The notes under the pieces are model-generated. The model did not search any database, was not told where the DNA came from, and saw only the letters and a program-made list of their open reading frames with translations. A stretch of DNA of 64,000 bases from a virus, in IMG/VR virus record IMGVR_UViG_3300019754_000001, positions 29,905-93,904 of that record. The stretch is one strand, 5' to 3'. The first letter of the stretch is position 1. Each line of letters starts with the position of its first letter. Made by a program: the position numbers and the translations under genes. Shown here piece after piece: positions 9,193-20,900 of this stretch.

Positions 9193-12100
9193 CTAGCATT
9201 TCTTATGCTCGTCCCTTATGACATCTCTAACTTGTACTAAGCTAGGATTGACATTTGAGGTCATTGAACTTGTATTAACTCTAGGCTTATACTCACTAAC
9301 TTTCCCATTAGCAAATGGAAACTCCTTATAACCTTTACTTAATACCCACCTAATTAAATGCTCCTCGCTAAACTGACCATTAACATATTTATTAGAGTAG
9401 GCTTGTACACTACTATCTAATAGAATAGAAGCTCCAGCCTCAACAGCTACACTTAACATCTCTACAGTTCTTTTAAACTTAGCTTCAGATCTACCGTGTG
9501 CCCCAACACCACCAGATATACTTGCAAAGACCTTATCATCTTTAGTATATGTTTCTGAATTTACAGGTATATTATTATTACGTGCATCAAAGGCATAAGT
9601 AAGAGTACTAGAACTTTTAGGATTATAAGCCCTACTGTTAAAGTCTTTACCAAAGTTAGCAAATACATAAGCTGTAGCTCTAGCCGCTTTATATTGATCT
9701 TTTCCAGTCTTATCCATCGATAGTATGAACTTAGTTGTTCCATTCTCCTTTTCACTATCAATACCATTATTGATTAAATAACTTAAAACAGTAGCATGAG
9801 ATGGCTGTCCTAACTCTTTCCAGTATAGCAACTTCTTACCTTTAAGCTTTCCAGAGTTAATTAGATCAACTATCCATTCCTTTCTAGCCATTAGTTGTGG
9901 ATATTCTTTATCAAACTTATCAGTAGTTAACCAATCATGGTAGTTTTGAACAGACTCTGCTATAGTTCCTGCAGGTATAATAGCACTAGTAGAGCTCATG
10001 TGAGAAGAAGGGTTACCGAAGTGCTTCTCTCCACCCTTTCTTAGGGTATAAACCATACCATTCTCTTTAGCATATTTTTCCATTCCTTGATAATCTAAAC
10101 CCTTATCTGTCATGAAAGAAGGTATACCATTCATACCCCTAATTACAACAGTTTCATTAGCAGTAGTCTTACCCATCTTACTAATAGCATGTAATTTTTC
10201 ATGCTTTGGAGGACTATCAAATAGTGTTTGTTGTACAGCAAGTTTTTCTTCTAAACCTCTTATCTTTTCTGCAACTTCCATATACTCTCCCATTATAATG
10301 TTTCTTGATTGTTTATCTATCATTGTGTTGGAAGCAAATACATACTCATTAGTAGTCAAGTCAAAAATGCTATCTGTAGGCATTACTGCAAATTCCTTTC
10401 CAAGCGTAGTTACTTTTCTGTGTGGTTCTTTATTAAGTAATACCTCTACAGCTACTCGCTTAGTTATTGCAGGGTTTGTTATTCTTCTCAAATCATTACC
10501 TGGCCTTATTTCATATACTGAGTTATTGTAGCCAGTTCCATATGTTTTTCCATTTATAGTCACAGTATCATATACTACATTCTTTGTTTGTTTATCTTTT
10601 TCTATTTCATTAAAACCTGAAGTAGCTATAAAGAAGTTACCAAAAGCTTCATATAATGCAGTACCTTTTTTAAGTTTAGCTCCTATCATGTTCTCAAACA
10701 GGTTAGTCATATACTTAAGTATTCTCTCCCCAAAGGTTGATTCTTTATATGGAGTCTCTTTATGGAAATTTATAAACTCTCTATTTGTTAAAGCTACCAT
10801 AAATTCATTAAGGTTGGTTAGTGGCTCATACCTTCCAACATCTTTTAAATCAGACTCCTTCTTTTCCTTTATATTTGCTTTTATCTTATTAATTTCTCTT
10901 TTGTGGATATCAGCTAAGTGCGCTCTGACAGCTTCAATATTACCCATTGCAATCCTTATATCTCTAAATTCGTCACCCTTAAGCTGTCCGGATATATATC
11001 TATCTACAAGTTGAGATGTTTGAGTGTGAGCTATTTCATGAAGTAATACCTCTTCCAGTTCTGCTTTGAATATATTAGGTGCTAGATTTCTAGACCCCAT
11101 CTTATTAACATTGAGGCTTATTGAACCTCCAACTTGCTGACCCCTATGCTGAAGGGTTGGATCTTTTACATATTTAATACCGTTAGGCATTAACCATTTA
11201 AGGTCTTTTAAAATCCTTGCTGCAGGTATTAGATGTGGTGTAGTTATATTATCCAATGCACTCATAAAAGAACTTACGCCCTCCGTGCCATTAGAAAAGT
11301 AGCCAGTTACAGGGTCTCCTTGAAGTGCTACTGTTTTATCAGCTCTGTAGTTTGCAACCTTCTCTTTTACATTTGGGTTATTGTAATCAAATACAGACTT
11401 GCCCTCATACTCTTCACCTAGATTTTCTGACATCTTCTTATGACCTTTTGTATTCATTTCTAGATATATAAAACCGTCCTCCATTGGAACTCTCTCATAT
11501 AAACTATCTTTATTCTTTCCTCTGACATGTGCATATAGGGGAGGATTTGAGTTCTTAGAGCTAAACACTACTTTATCTGTATATAAAACTTTATTAGTAT
11601 CAGGGTCATAGTTATTTTTATTTTCTATTCCATCAATCTTATTAAGCTCTGGAGTACTCTTTGGATAATGTTCTACATACTCTTTAAATACTTCCACGGG
11701 GTTTATATTATTAAGTAGTGTAGAATTTAATCCAAGGCCATGACCTGATTCAATTAATATCTTTAAAGGTCTAATCATCTTAATGGAGCGTGGGCTAAAC
11801 TTAGCACCCTCCATTAAACTGTACCTGACTAAATCAAGAGCTAAAGAACGTTGCTCAGCATTACCTCTATAGAGTTCCATCCAGGATGCTATCAGCATTG
11901 TCTGTGCGTTCTGAGTTAATGCAAAGGTATTTATCTCTACGAAGGAGGGGGCATCCAGTGTCTTTCCTTGTGAAGGGATTAAGTTACTTATGAACAAAGA
12001 ACCTATTGGATTATTAGTTCTTTTGTATCTATTAATCCTATTAGCTAATGAGTTACTTCCATACAACATATCAACCATCAACTGTTTCTTATCTATCTCT

Positions 12101-15100
12101 TCACCATTATCCTTAAACAAACTACTTTCATCTGTTTTCTTAAGCAATAGGTGTGAGAGCATTGATTCATGAAGTTGTTTTGATATAAATGGAATATCTG
12201 AATAAGATAGGGAGCTGTTATTATCTAGTACCATATCAAGAAGTGTATTGAACTTGGGGGTAGCACCAACACTCATAGGAAAACCTCCTATATTAGTACC
12301 CCATATAGCACGAGCCGTGTTAAGAGAATTATATACTCCATAGCCAACTTCAGTAAGTTCACCATCACCATTTAATACTAGATTATCAAGACCTACTATA
12401 TCAGACTTGCCATTTATAACTTCAGAGTATATTTTAACTTTTTGAACTATACTGCTGATATCTTTACCAACACCCTTAGTTTCAATTTTAAGTACACTAT
12501 TTGCTATCCCTATTGTTTTTGCAGGATTATACAGTGCTGCAAAAATAGAAGCTACTTTATACTGAGCTGAATTACTTTGACTCTTTAGTTCTTCTGTTGT
12601 TAGCGGACCCTCCACCCTATTCTCTTCATAGGATTTTAATACAGACTGTATAATAGCCATATCTTCACTACTATTTCTTTTGCCAAGTTTATTACTTGTT
12701 GTTTTTAACTCTTCTGTTATTTCCTGTATTGCAGGCTGTGTCATTATTAAGGCTACTGTTTCAGCTGAGAGTGCTTTATTCTTACTTTGAGTTTCTCCTT
12801 TATCTACCATTTGTATTAATAAATTATACACACCGGAATTTACAGCATCATAACCAAGATACGCTAAGTTTCCATTATTAGCATTATCAACAGCTTCTGA
12901 TAGCAACATCATTAAGGAGTCAGCATTGCTCCTTACTCCACCACCACTAGTTCCTAAATCTATATCAGATAAAGTAAGTACTTCACCTTCTGATTCCACC
13001 TCTAAGAAAAGTTTACTACCATCCTTATCAATAGGATACAATCCCTTATTCTCGGCCATTGCTAAAAACACTAGAGCATTAGCTTCAATAGCTACACCTA
13101 TTTTACCAGCCTGAGCATTATTGTATTCTTTTTCTGAGTATTCAATACCCAAAGGGACGAATCGCTTAGTACCATCTCTGTACTGTTCTTCTTCCTTAGC
13201 TTTAGCAACCTTAGCAAAGTTTTGAAAGTCTGGTAAATCTAAAGTAGTTAACATCTTTTTAGTAATATCCGGATGACTTAAAACTGCCTCATGTAATCTT
13301 ATATACTGATTTTGTAATAACTTACTCTCTTCCTTAGCTGTTACATTTTCTTCAGATATTATCTTTAGTGTTTTATTGCCGTCAGCATCTTCTACATTTT
13401 TATAGTTATACATATAAGTATAAAGGTGGTCTACGTCAAAGTCAGACCCCATCTGTGCAGTAATCTCATCAGGCAGTATTATGAGAGACTTCATTTGGGG
13501 AGGTAAAAATCCAACTATCTCTATGTTAGACATGGAACTAAATCCCTGATTAGGAATACGCGCTCCTATTAACGATAACAACTCTTTATCTATTTTAGAC
13601 ATATCAAGCTTTCCGCCACTGCCTATAAAATTGTTAATGTCTTCATTAAACATCCAAGGGAGTATTACTTGCATCTTTTGAATACCTATAACCTTACCTT
13701 TCTTGTTTAATATAATATCTCCAGCCTTTAGCTCTGTATCAAACTCACTGGTAAATATAACATTATTTTCATTATCACTCAACTTTGATACATTCATCTT
13801 ACCCTTAATCCCAAAAGCAGCTCCTTGTACAAAAGACCTTCCTCTAAGTTCAGGTCTTAGTATTTTTTTACTAATTGCTGAATTGATTTTTTGAACTATC
13901 TTATTACGTGATGCTGACATATCTAAAGGCCAGGCGAATGCTCCATGCTTAAACTTTAAAGATTGTAGTTCATTATCACTTATACCCTCATTGACAAGTA
14001 TCTCTTTGAAAGCATCTCTAAACTTAGCTTGGTTAGTTACAACTCCATTCTTTATTCCAAAGGAGTGCTCTAACTTACCAAGCCCTTCCTCCATCATTCT
14101 TACTTTAATCTTATCTCTCATCTCTCTTATACCCTTACCATCTTTAATAACGTGGTCATCTATAAATAAATCAAAACCTGCCATTTCTGAAATACCCATA
14201 GTAATAAGTTGATTCATCTGAGACACTGAGATTGTCTTATAATCCTCATGGTTTCCTTCTTCTTGTTGAGTTTTCAATCCCTCTCTCTTAACTATAGTAG
14301 GCTCCATCAAATCTATCTTATCTTTATTTAAACCAATTGCTCTAGAATTCCCCTCATGGTCATTTTCATAATTAAACACATCCCACTTATCTCTAGAACC
14401 TGCCTTAACTGCCGATTCAAAAGCTAAATGTACAGTGGTTAAATTACCAGTTTTCTCTTCATTGTTATCATCTATTAGATACTTTCTTTCCTCTCGTTCC
14501 ATCTTTTCTCTAATCATATCTATTTCTAGGTCTTTTGTATATTGGGGTATTAATGGAAAGAATGAAGACTTTACAATCATCGTATCATTTGAAGAAGTCT
14601 CCTTATTGAAGTTGTTTGAGGTATACAAAGGCTTTTGTGGAATTATGTCCATCTGTGTCAGTCTAGCTATTTCTGCATCCTCTCCAGAGTTTAATAGTAA
14701 TGGCTTGTTAGTTTTATAGCTTTCCATTATCTTCTTGTTAATACTGTCATACACTTCTTCTTTAATCTTACCCCTCTGGGCCATAAATACTATATAGCTT
14801 TTAAGAGTTACTAACTCTTGTGCATCTGTACTATTAACATTCTTATACCCCTTAGCTATTTCAGGGCTTAGGGATTTTTTATACTTATTATACATTCTAG
14901 AAGTATACTTATCATTAAGAACAAAATAAGCTATGTTTTCATAGTTATTAATTATTCTTTTACCGTTAACCATCTCAGCAACTTCTGTTGATGGGTCCAT
15001 TCCAGTACCTATTAAAGAACCTAACCTCTTAAGGTAAGTAGTCCATGTACCAAACTCATCACGTTTAAAATACTGTGCTGGGTCAGATAACAGCTGTACA

Positions 15101-17940
15101 ACCTCACCTGTTCCTATCATATTATTTATAACATAATCAGCAGCTATTGCAGTTAAAGCATAGGCATCTGGATTAGTTATATTTCTTTTTTCTAGAGTTT
15201 CAGTATCCAAACCCATTCTTTTTAAGTACTCTTTATTTAATGTCTTTGTTATTGGATATGATTTAAAATTTTCATTCAATATATCAAACACATGCTTAAC
15301 TTCTTGCTGTATATCCTTATGTACCTCATCTAGCATAAGTTTTACAGTATCGTTATTAAATATTATACCATTAGAACTTAGTATTGAAGTAGCTGGGTCT
15401 GTACTATCTAAAAGTTTATTAAGTGAAGGAAATAAATAAAACCTGTCACCACCCTTAAGAAGTGCTATATCCATTCCTTTTCTACTGTCTTCTTTTCGTT
15501 TATTTATAACTCTAGTAATTCGTTTAGCTTCTCCTCTTATAAGATCTTCAAGAGCATTGTTTACTTCTATTCTTGTTATAGTATCACCTATAAGACCCTC
15601 CTCATACTTATATTTAATATCTTTTCCATTGGCATCTTTTAACTTAGTATTATTATCCTTGTCTGCAAATATACCTCTAGGGCCAGTTATTCCATCAGTT
15701 TTACCTACCCCTGTTATATTGATACGTGGCCACTTAAATATTATATTTCTACTCTTATCTGAAAACGTTAACGGCATTAGGTGCATGAATTTATCATTAC
15801 CGTTATTGGCCATTAAAGATAATCTCATAACGAGTTTCTCTAGTGGGGATGCTTCTTTTCTTGTTATGTTAACATTATTAGAAGTAGATATTGCATCTAA
15901 AACCCCCATAACAATATCCCCCTCTTTTAAAGCACCTCTCTTTAATAGTTTAACAACTCTAGAAGTTGAAGTAAAGTCTCCATCTTCCATATCTTTCATA
16001 AATTTACTATCTTTAGTTGTTAACTTCTTTACTAACTGTGTGGCAAAACTAGGTAATCCGTATTTAGCTACTTGGTTATCTGAAGAGTTTAGAAAGGTCT
16101 GGTCTACGTGTTCTGCAGATTCTTCATAAAGTGTCTTTAATACTATTTTTACCATCCTATCCTCTAAAGGGTTAGAGTTGTTACCAACAAATGAAGAGGT
16201 TGTGTCAATATCTGTTATGTTTGATAGTGATGTTATAAAGTTAAACCCTCCCTCATTATCTGTAGATATAAATGTTATGGGATTCATACCTGACTTTAAG
16301 AATTTAGCAGCCTTATCACTTCCATTTTGTATATACTTTTGTGGGTTTCTAATAAGGTCTTCATATTGAGAGGAGGTAAGCTTAATACCGTATTGATCTA
16401 ATATATCCATAATCTCAACAGCGTTATCAAGCATATGCTGTACACCAGCATTCCTATCAGCTTTACTAAAATCAATACCAAACTTCCTTAAAGCCTCAAC
16501 AGCTAAAACACCAACTCTATTAGATAGCTCAATCATCTTACTTTCATCTAGAACAAAGTTGTTATTTGATATCTTTAATATCCCAGCCTTGCCTTCAGAC
16601 TCTTCATGCTTTTCTATTTGATGCTCTCTAGCTAGGTTTAAGGAACTTCGGGTGGCGGAAGTGGAATCAGTATTTATAATCCTATACTGTCGTTCTACTG
16701 TATTTGGAGTTTCAAAATCTCCATCATTTAGTTCTCTAGAGTATTCTTTAACTGTAACCATGTTATGATTTTGTAGATTAGTAGCTACATAGAATAAGTT
16801 TCTAAACCTATTATACTCTGGTGTAGTTGGGTCTTTTAGCTTTGCAGCTATAGACATTAAGACTGGGTCTTGTGTCTTCTCTAACATTTCAACCCTCTGA
16901 CTTATCGTACCGTATGAATCAGCTAGGGCATTAGTTATTTTACTAAATACTACCTTGTGGCTATAAGTATCAATGAACCCTAAAATGTTTGCTTTGAGTT
17001 GGGGAGTGTATTTCTTACCATCTTGAACATAAGTTACTTTAGGTATATTCATAAGATAGGTTTTAAATACAAACCCTACAGTATCTGATACTGGGATAGC
17101 CATTTTCTTAGCATCATCCCAAACAGCACCAAAGACCTCTTCACCAAACATATCTGAATCATCTTGTGTTTCAGCATTCTCTGTTACAGTCTCAGTTGTT
17201 AGTTTAGTATCATCTTCTAAGTTATTATCTTTAGTAGTTTCGTCCTTATCTTTATTTATCTTTTCTTCCTTATACCCTTCAGATATTAATCTACCTTTAA
17301 GTAGCTTTTGAAAAGACTTAAAAGCATCAGGCTCAAGTAGCTTATTAACGGAGGATAGAAAAAGCTCTCCCTTGGTGCGTTGTTCTTTTGTTATTGTTTT
17401 ATTTGCCAGTCCTTCTTTATATTCTTGTTGTGCTGTCCTTAACATTTTTTCCATTTCAACAGCAAGTGATTTAGTACTAATAGCATCATTAAATAAGCTC
17501 TTTAGTACAATACTTTCTCCCCACCCCAAGATAGATTCTACTTCTAAAGTATTAAATCCTTCTATTAGCGTATCAGGGTCTTCTATATATTCATCAGCTT
17601 CTAATCCATAACCTTCTACTCTTTTAATGACTTCCTCATATACAGGCTCTCCATTTTCATCTACTCTTCCGTTATAGTTTTCAGGATTAAATTCCCAATC
17701 TCCATAGGTATCTTTATACTTATCTGTTCTTACAGCTATTGATACTTCTACAGCTCTTTTTATATTTTTTGTTTTATCTAGAACAGTCTTAAATAAATAA
17801 GATGCTTCACCATTAGATGCTTTTTCAAATGGAATCTCATCTTCTTTTAAGTTATACTTCTTAAAAAGACTTAAAGCAGTATCCGAAGATACTACTTTAG
17901 TCAATGAGTTAAATACTTTTGTTCCTTTAGGACACTTCAT
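9193..17940 (-). CDS. Giant virion-packaged RNA polymerase, 2915 aa
   Basis: The catalytic signature is SDFDVDHLY, with the DFDVD aspartates at 1500, 1502 and 1504. This matches the DxDxD loop of the single-chain two-barrel polymerase characterised from the crAss-like Cellulophaga phage phi14:2. The family enters the cell with the DNA and transcribes early genes. The protein is much longer than a bare polymerase. A second region has LLHEIAHTQ, a zincin HExxH motif at 2301-2305. Around 2625-2725 a stretch with GNP, a YHDWL helix, GKKLLYW and SHATVLSYL resembles the DUF4326 family. The final 150 residues include GGVGAHGRSEAKFKRT, which I do not recognise. It lies 3 nt after the 2006-aa gene, so both are one unit. 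The polymerase call is confident; roles of the added domains are unknown. Confidence 0.88.
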   Translation of the reverse strand: MKCPKGTKVFNSLTKVVSSDTALSLFKKYNLKEDEIPFEKASNGEASYLFKTVLDKTKNIKRAVEVSIAVRTDKYKDTYGDWEFNPENYNGRVDENGEPVYEEVIKRVEGYGLEADEYIEDPDTLIEGFNTLEVESILGWGESIVLKSLFNDAISTKSLAVEMEKMLRTAQQEYKEGLANKTITKEQRTKGELFLSSVNKLLEPDAFKSFQKLLKGRLISEGYKEEKINKDKDETTKDNNLEDDTKLTTETVTENAETQDDSDMFGEEVFGAVWDDAKKMAIPVSDTVGFVFKTYLMNIPKVTYVQDGKKYTPQLKANILGFIDTYSHKVVFSKITNALADSYGTISQRVEMLEKTQDPVLMSIAAKLKDPTTPEYNRFRNLFYVATNLQNHNMVTVKEYSRELNDGDFETPNTVERQYRIINTDSTSATRSSLNLAREHQIEKHEESEGKAGILKISNNNFVLDESKMIELSNRVGVLAVEALRKFGIDFSKADRNAGVQHMLDNAVEIMDILDQYGIKLTSSQYEDLIRNPQKYIQNGSDKAAKFLKSGMNPITFISTDNEGGFNFITSLSNITDIDTTSSFVGNNSNPLEDRMVKIVLKTLYEESAEHVDQTFLNSSDNQVAKYGLPSFATQLVKKLTTKDSKFMKDMEDGDFTSTSRVVKLLKRGALKEGDIVMGVLDAISTSNNVNITRKEASPLEKLVMRLSLMANNGNDKFMHLMPLTFSDKSRNIIFKWPRINITGVGKTDGITGPRGIFADKDNNTKLKDANGKDIKYKYEEGLIGDTITRIEVNNALEDLIRGEAKRITRVINKRKEDSRKGMDIALLKGGDRFYLFPSLNKLLDSTDPATSILSSNGIIFNNDTVKLMLDEVHKDIQQEVKHVFDILNENFKSYPITKTLNKEYLKRMGLDTETLEKRNITNPDAYALTAIAADYVINNMIGTGEVVQLLSDPAQYFKRDEFGTWTTYLKRLGSLIGTGMDPSTEVAEMVNGKRIINNYENIAYFVLNDKYTSRMYNKYKKSLSPEIAKGYKNVNSTDAQELVTLKSYIVFMAQRGKIKEEVYDSINKKIMESYKTNKPLLLNSGEDAEIARLTQMDIIPQKPLYTSNNFNKETSSNDTMIVKSSFFPLIPQYTKDLEIDMIREKMEREERKYLIDDNNEEKTGNLTTVHLAFESAVKAGSRDKWDVFNYENDHEGNSRAIGLNKDKIDLMEPTIVKREGLKTQQEEGNHEDYKTISVSQMNQLITMGISEMAGFDLFIDDHVIKDGKGIREMRDKIKVRMMEEGLGKLEHSFGIKNGVVTNQAKFRDAFKEILVNEGISDNELQSLKFKHGAFAWPLDMSASRNKIVQKINSAISKKILRPELRGRSFVQGAAFGIKGKMNVSKLSDNENNVIFTSEFDTELKAGDIILNKKGKVIGIQKMQVILPWMFNEDINNFIGSGGKLDMSKIDKELLSLIGARIPNQGFSSMSNIEIVGFLPPQMKSLIILPDEITAQMGSDFDVDHLYTYMYNYKNVEDADGNKTLKIISEENVTAKEESKLLQNQYIRLHEAVLSHPDITKKMLTTLDLPDFQNFAKVAKAKEEEQYRDGTKRFVPLGIEYSEKEYNNAQAGKIGVAIEANALVFLAMAENKGLYPIDKDGSKLFLEVESEGEVLTLSDIDLGTSGGGVRSNADSLMMLLSEAVDNANNGNLAYLGYDAVNSGVYNLLIQMVDKGETQSKNKALSAETVALIMTQPAIQEITEELKTTSNKLGKRNSSEDMAIIQSVLKSYEENRVEGPLTTEELKSQSNSAQYKVASIFAALYNPAKTIGIANSVLKIETKGVGKDISSIVQKVKIYSEVINGKSDIVGLDNLVLNGDGELTEVGYGVYNSLNTARAIWGTNIGGFPMSVGATPKFNTLLDMVLDNNSSLSYSDIPFISKQLHESMLSHLLLKKTDESSLFKDNGEEIDKKQLMVDMLYGSNSLANRINRYKRTNNPIGSLFISNLIPSQGKTLDAPSFVEINTFALTQNAQTMLIASWMELYRGNAEQRSLALDLVRYSLMEGAKFSPRSIKMIRPLKILIESGHGLGLNSTLLNNINPVEVFKEYVEHYPKSTPELNKIDGIENKNNYDPDTNKVLYTDKVVFSSKNSNPPLYAHVRGKNKDSLYERVPMEDGFIYLEMNTKGHKKMSENLGEEYEGKSVFDYNNPNVKEKVANYRADKTVALQGDPVTGYFSNGTEGVSSFMSALDNITTPHLIPAARILKDLKWLMPNGIKYVKDPTLQHRGQQVGGSISLNVNKMGSRNLAPNIFKAELEEVLLHEIAHTQTSQLVDRYISGQLKGDEFRDIRIAMGNIEAVRAHLADIHKREINKIKANIKEKKESDLKDVGRYEPLTNLNEFMVALTNREFINFHKETPYKESTFGERILKYMTNLFENMIGAKLKKGTALYEAFGNFFIATSGFNEIEKDKQTKNVVYDTVTINGKTYGTGYNNSVYEIRPGNDLRRITNPAITKRVAVEVLLNKEPHRKVTTLGKEFAVMPTDSIFDLTTNEYVFASNTMIDKQSRNIIMGEYMEVAEKIRGLEEKLAVQQTLFDSPPKHEKLHAISKMGKTTANETVVIRGMNGIPSFMTDKGLDYQGMEKYAKENGMVYTLRKGGEKHFGNPSSHMSSTSAIIPAGTIAESVQNYHDWLTTDKFDKEYPQLMARKEWIVDLINSGKLKGKKLLYWKELGQPSHATVLSYLINNGIDSEKENGTTKFILSMDKTGKDQYKAARATAYVFANFGKDFNSRAYNPKSSSTLTYAFDARNNNIPVNSETYTKDDKVFASISGGVGAHGRSEAKFKRTVEMLSVAVEAGASILLDSSVQAYSNKYVNGQFSEEHLIRWVLSKGYKEFPFANGKVSEYKPRVNTSSMTSNVNPSLVQVRDVIRDEHKKC

Positions 17941-17943
17941 ATG

Positions 17944-20900
17944 TTAACATTCTGTTTTATTCTTATTTGGTGTGTTATTGAATCCCTTAACATCTATAAC
18001 AGTAGTTGCAGAAGAAAAGGATAAATTAAAAGCATTTGGAACAGTAGTACTCTTAGGAGTGTTATCTATATTAACCAACTCAAAAGATGTAACAGAGTTG
18101 TTAAAGTAAGATACTTCTACATGTCCACCAGCTCCATCAGAGTGTACATCCTCTGGAAGATTATCATTATCAAATTCTTTATCTGTTTTGTACATCTTTG
18201 ACTTTATTGTCTTGCTTTCTAAATCTGTTTTTATATTCTTAAATAAAAAGTCTTTATAAGTTCCTGAAGCATATTGATACCTTATTCCAGAAGCAGTAGT
18301 AGTATGCCCTGTGGGTATCCTACTTTCTCCTCTCTTAGTCCCTAGTTTATTTAAACCTAGTAACTTATCACTAGTGTTTATAGGAACTTTTCCAAGAGCT
18401 TCTTTGAATGCTTGTTTTTCTTCTTCTGTTGAATCTTCAGTGAGACTCATACCAGTACCTACTTTAGCCTGATTAAACAAGTGAATACCAGTAACATTTC
18501 CGTCACCATCCTTATCCATGTATACTATTGAGGGTCTTCCTGATATATTGTCTGCAGCTATAATAGCATCTGATTTCTTTTTCTTATCTACAACTATTAA
18601 ATTAGATATAGTGTTTATGTGATTTTTAGCATTATTACCTTTTAAAATCTCATCCATTCCAGCCATTACTGCATCTAATGCTTTACCATCATTTACTTCA
18701 GCTATACTATTTTTAATTATGAACCTTCTAACCTTCTCCCCATTTGGAGCTTTTAAGACTATGGCAGTCCTTCCCTTGAAGTCACTAAGGAATTGTGAGT
18801 CATCTCCAGTCTCATGTATCTCTCCATTTGAACCCATAATGCCTTTATCTGTGACTAAGGCTATGTCGAAAAACTTTGGTGTGGATTGTTCGTCTTTGAA
18901 TACATCACTTAGTGGTTTCATTTCACCACTTTGACTAGTATTTAAATGGCCTGTACCTTTATCAACTACTTCTAACATTTTATTGATATATGTTCCATCC
19001 TCTTCTGTTTCAGTATTAGCTAGTATTGTTCTTAGCTCTCTAACTCTCCCTTGCTGTTCTGCTAAATTATTCTCTTTATTGTCACCAACTGTTAAATAAT
19101 TAACTGCATCCAGTGTGGGTACATATCCAATGAGTTCTCTAACTTTCACTCCGTCAACATAGACTACCTTATATATAGCTATTGGCATATTATTAGATAT
19201 CCAAGCTTCTCCCTCCGTTCCTTTCTCTTTAGCTTTTTTCCTTGAGTAATTCTCCCAAGAGTCCTCTATAGTTTTTCTTTGCAACTCTCCCTCTTTATTG
19301 CTCCAATCAAATAGTTTTCCTTTATATCCTACATCAGCAACAATCTCTAAAGTTTCTCCAACTTTTATTAAATGTTTACTTTCAGTTGGAACACCATCCT
19401 TGCTGACGTCTATTAATGTAAGGTTATTAACATCCCAAACATGACTAGCTCTAGCGATTGCCATACCATCCATTCTTAAAACTGCTGGTTTACTTAATTC
19501 ACTTTTCTTTGGAGTAGTTACTTGATTAGCTAATTCTAAACTATCTCCTTCAAGTACTTCAGTATCCACATTAACTACTTCTAGCTCGTTACCTTTAGGC
19601 CTCAATTCATTTGCAGAAAAATCAACATCTGCTTTATTAGCTTCTGCTAAAGCATTAAAATAACTATTAACATGCTTAATTAGTCTATTTAGAGTTTCTA
19701 ATTGGTTATCTTCGCTTTGTATTAAGCTATTAAATCCGGAAGCCTTTTCATATAATTCAACTATCTTATCAATAGCGTCTTTATGCCCCCTAACTAAATC
19801 TGATGAAGTAAATCCATTATCTTTTATAAATTTACCAATGCTATTAAACATATCTACTGAATCTAATATGTTAGAAGACTCTACAGTAGAAGACGAGTAA
19901 AGCTTTCCTCCATCAATATCTTTTAGAGTGGTTGATATACTATTATTAGTATCTGTCCTATTATCTATAAAATCAGTATAGGACATAGCATTAACACCAT
20001 ATTTGCCAAGCTTCTCTTTTAAAAGGGTAGTAATCATATTGAACGGTACATCATTACCAGCTTTAGAGTCTGATAAAGCTTTAACTAAAGTCATTTGATC
20101 CATTACTGAGAGTATGTCAGCTAGTATGCCCTTTTGATCTTCAACTGGCATGCCATCCTTAAAGTCTAGTTGCTCTGAATCCTTTATAGAACTAGCTAAG
20201 TGCACAAAGTACTTAAATAGGTCTGAGTTTCTATCAATAGAATTAGGTATTATTTTACCATCCTTAAACTCACTTATCCACAGTAGTAAGTTACCAACAG
20301 CTCCTTTAACCTGAACACTATTTCCATCAGCATCCTTTATAGTAGCTGTAAAGACACTCCCTCGAGTATCCATAGGATTAGCTCTAAATAAGTGTGTTAT
20401 TATCTTATGTCTATTATTGTCTCCAGTAAGTTCTTGCAGTGCATCATCGTCAGATAAGTAAGTAGAACCGTCCCCATCATCTTGAAATCCATACAACTGT
20501 ATTATATCATCCAATGCCATTACAAACTTATCGTTTTCAATTACTCCATCTTTTTCTAATTTAGTCTTTATATCAACATCAGTAAGACCTACTTCAAATA
20601 TCTTTGAAATACTTGTCTGTGATGCGTCCTTGCTTGCTATAAACTTTTCTAACCTAAGCTTATTAAATGACTCAGTGCCTTTATGTTTACCATCCTTATT
20701 TAAGTCTAAAGGCTTTGGGGGTGTAGGGATAACCTTTTTATCAATATTATCTTTCTTTTCTATTACTTTCTTCTTATTCTTAGCATCCTTTTCCTCATTA
20801 GCTTTCTTTTGCTTTTCTACCTTACGTTTCTTTAAGTTAGCTAAATTCGTAAGTTCTGCTAATTGAGACCTAGCCATTTTTAATTTAGCATCTTTAAACT

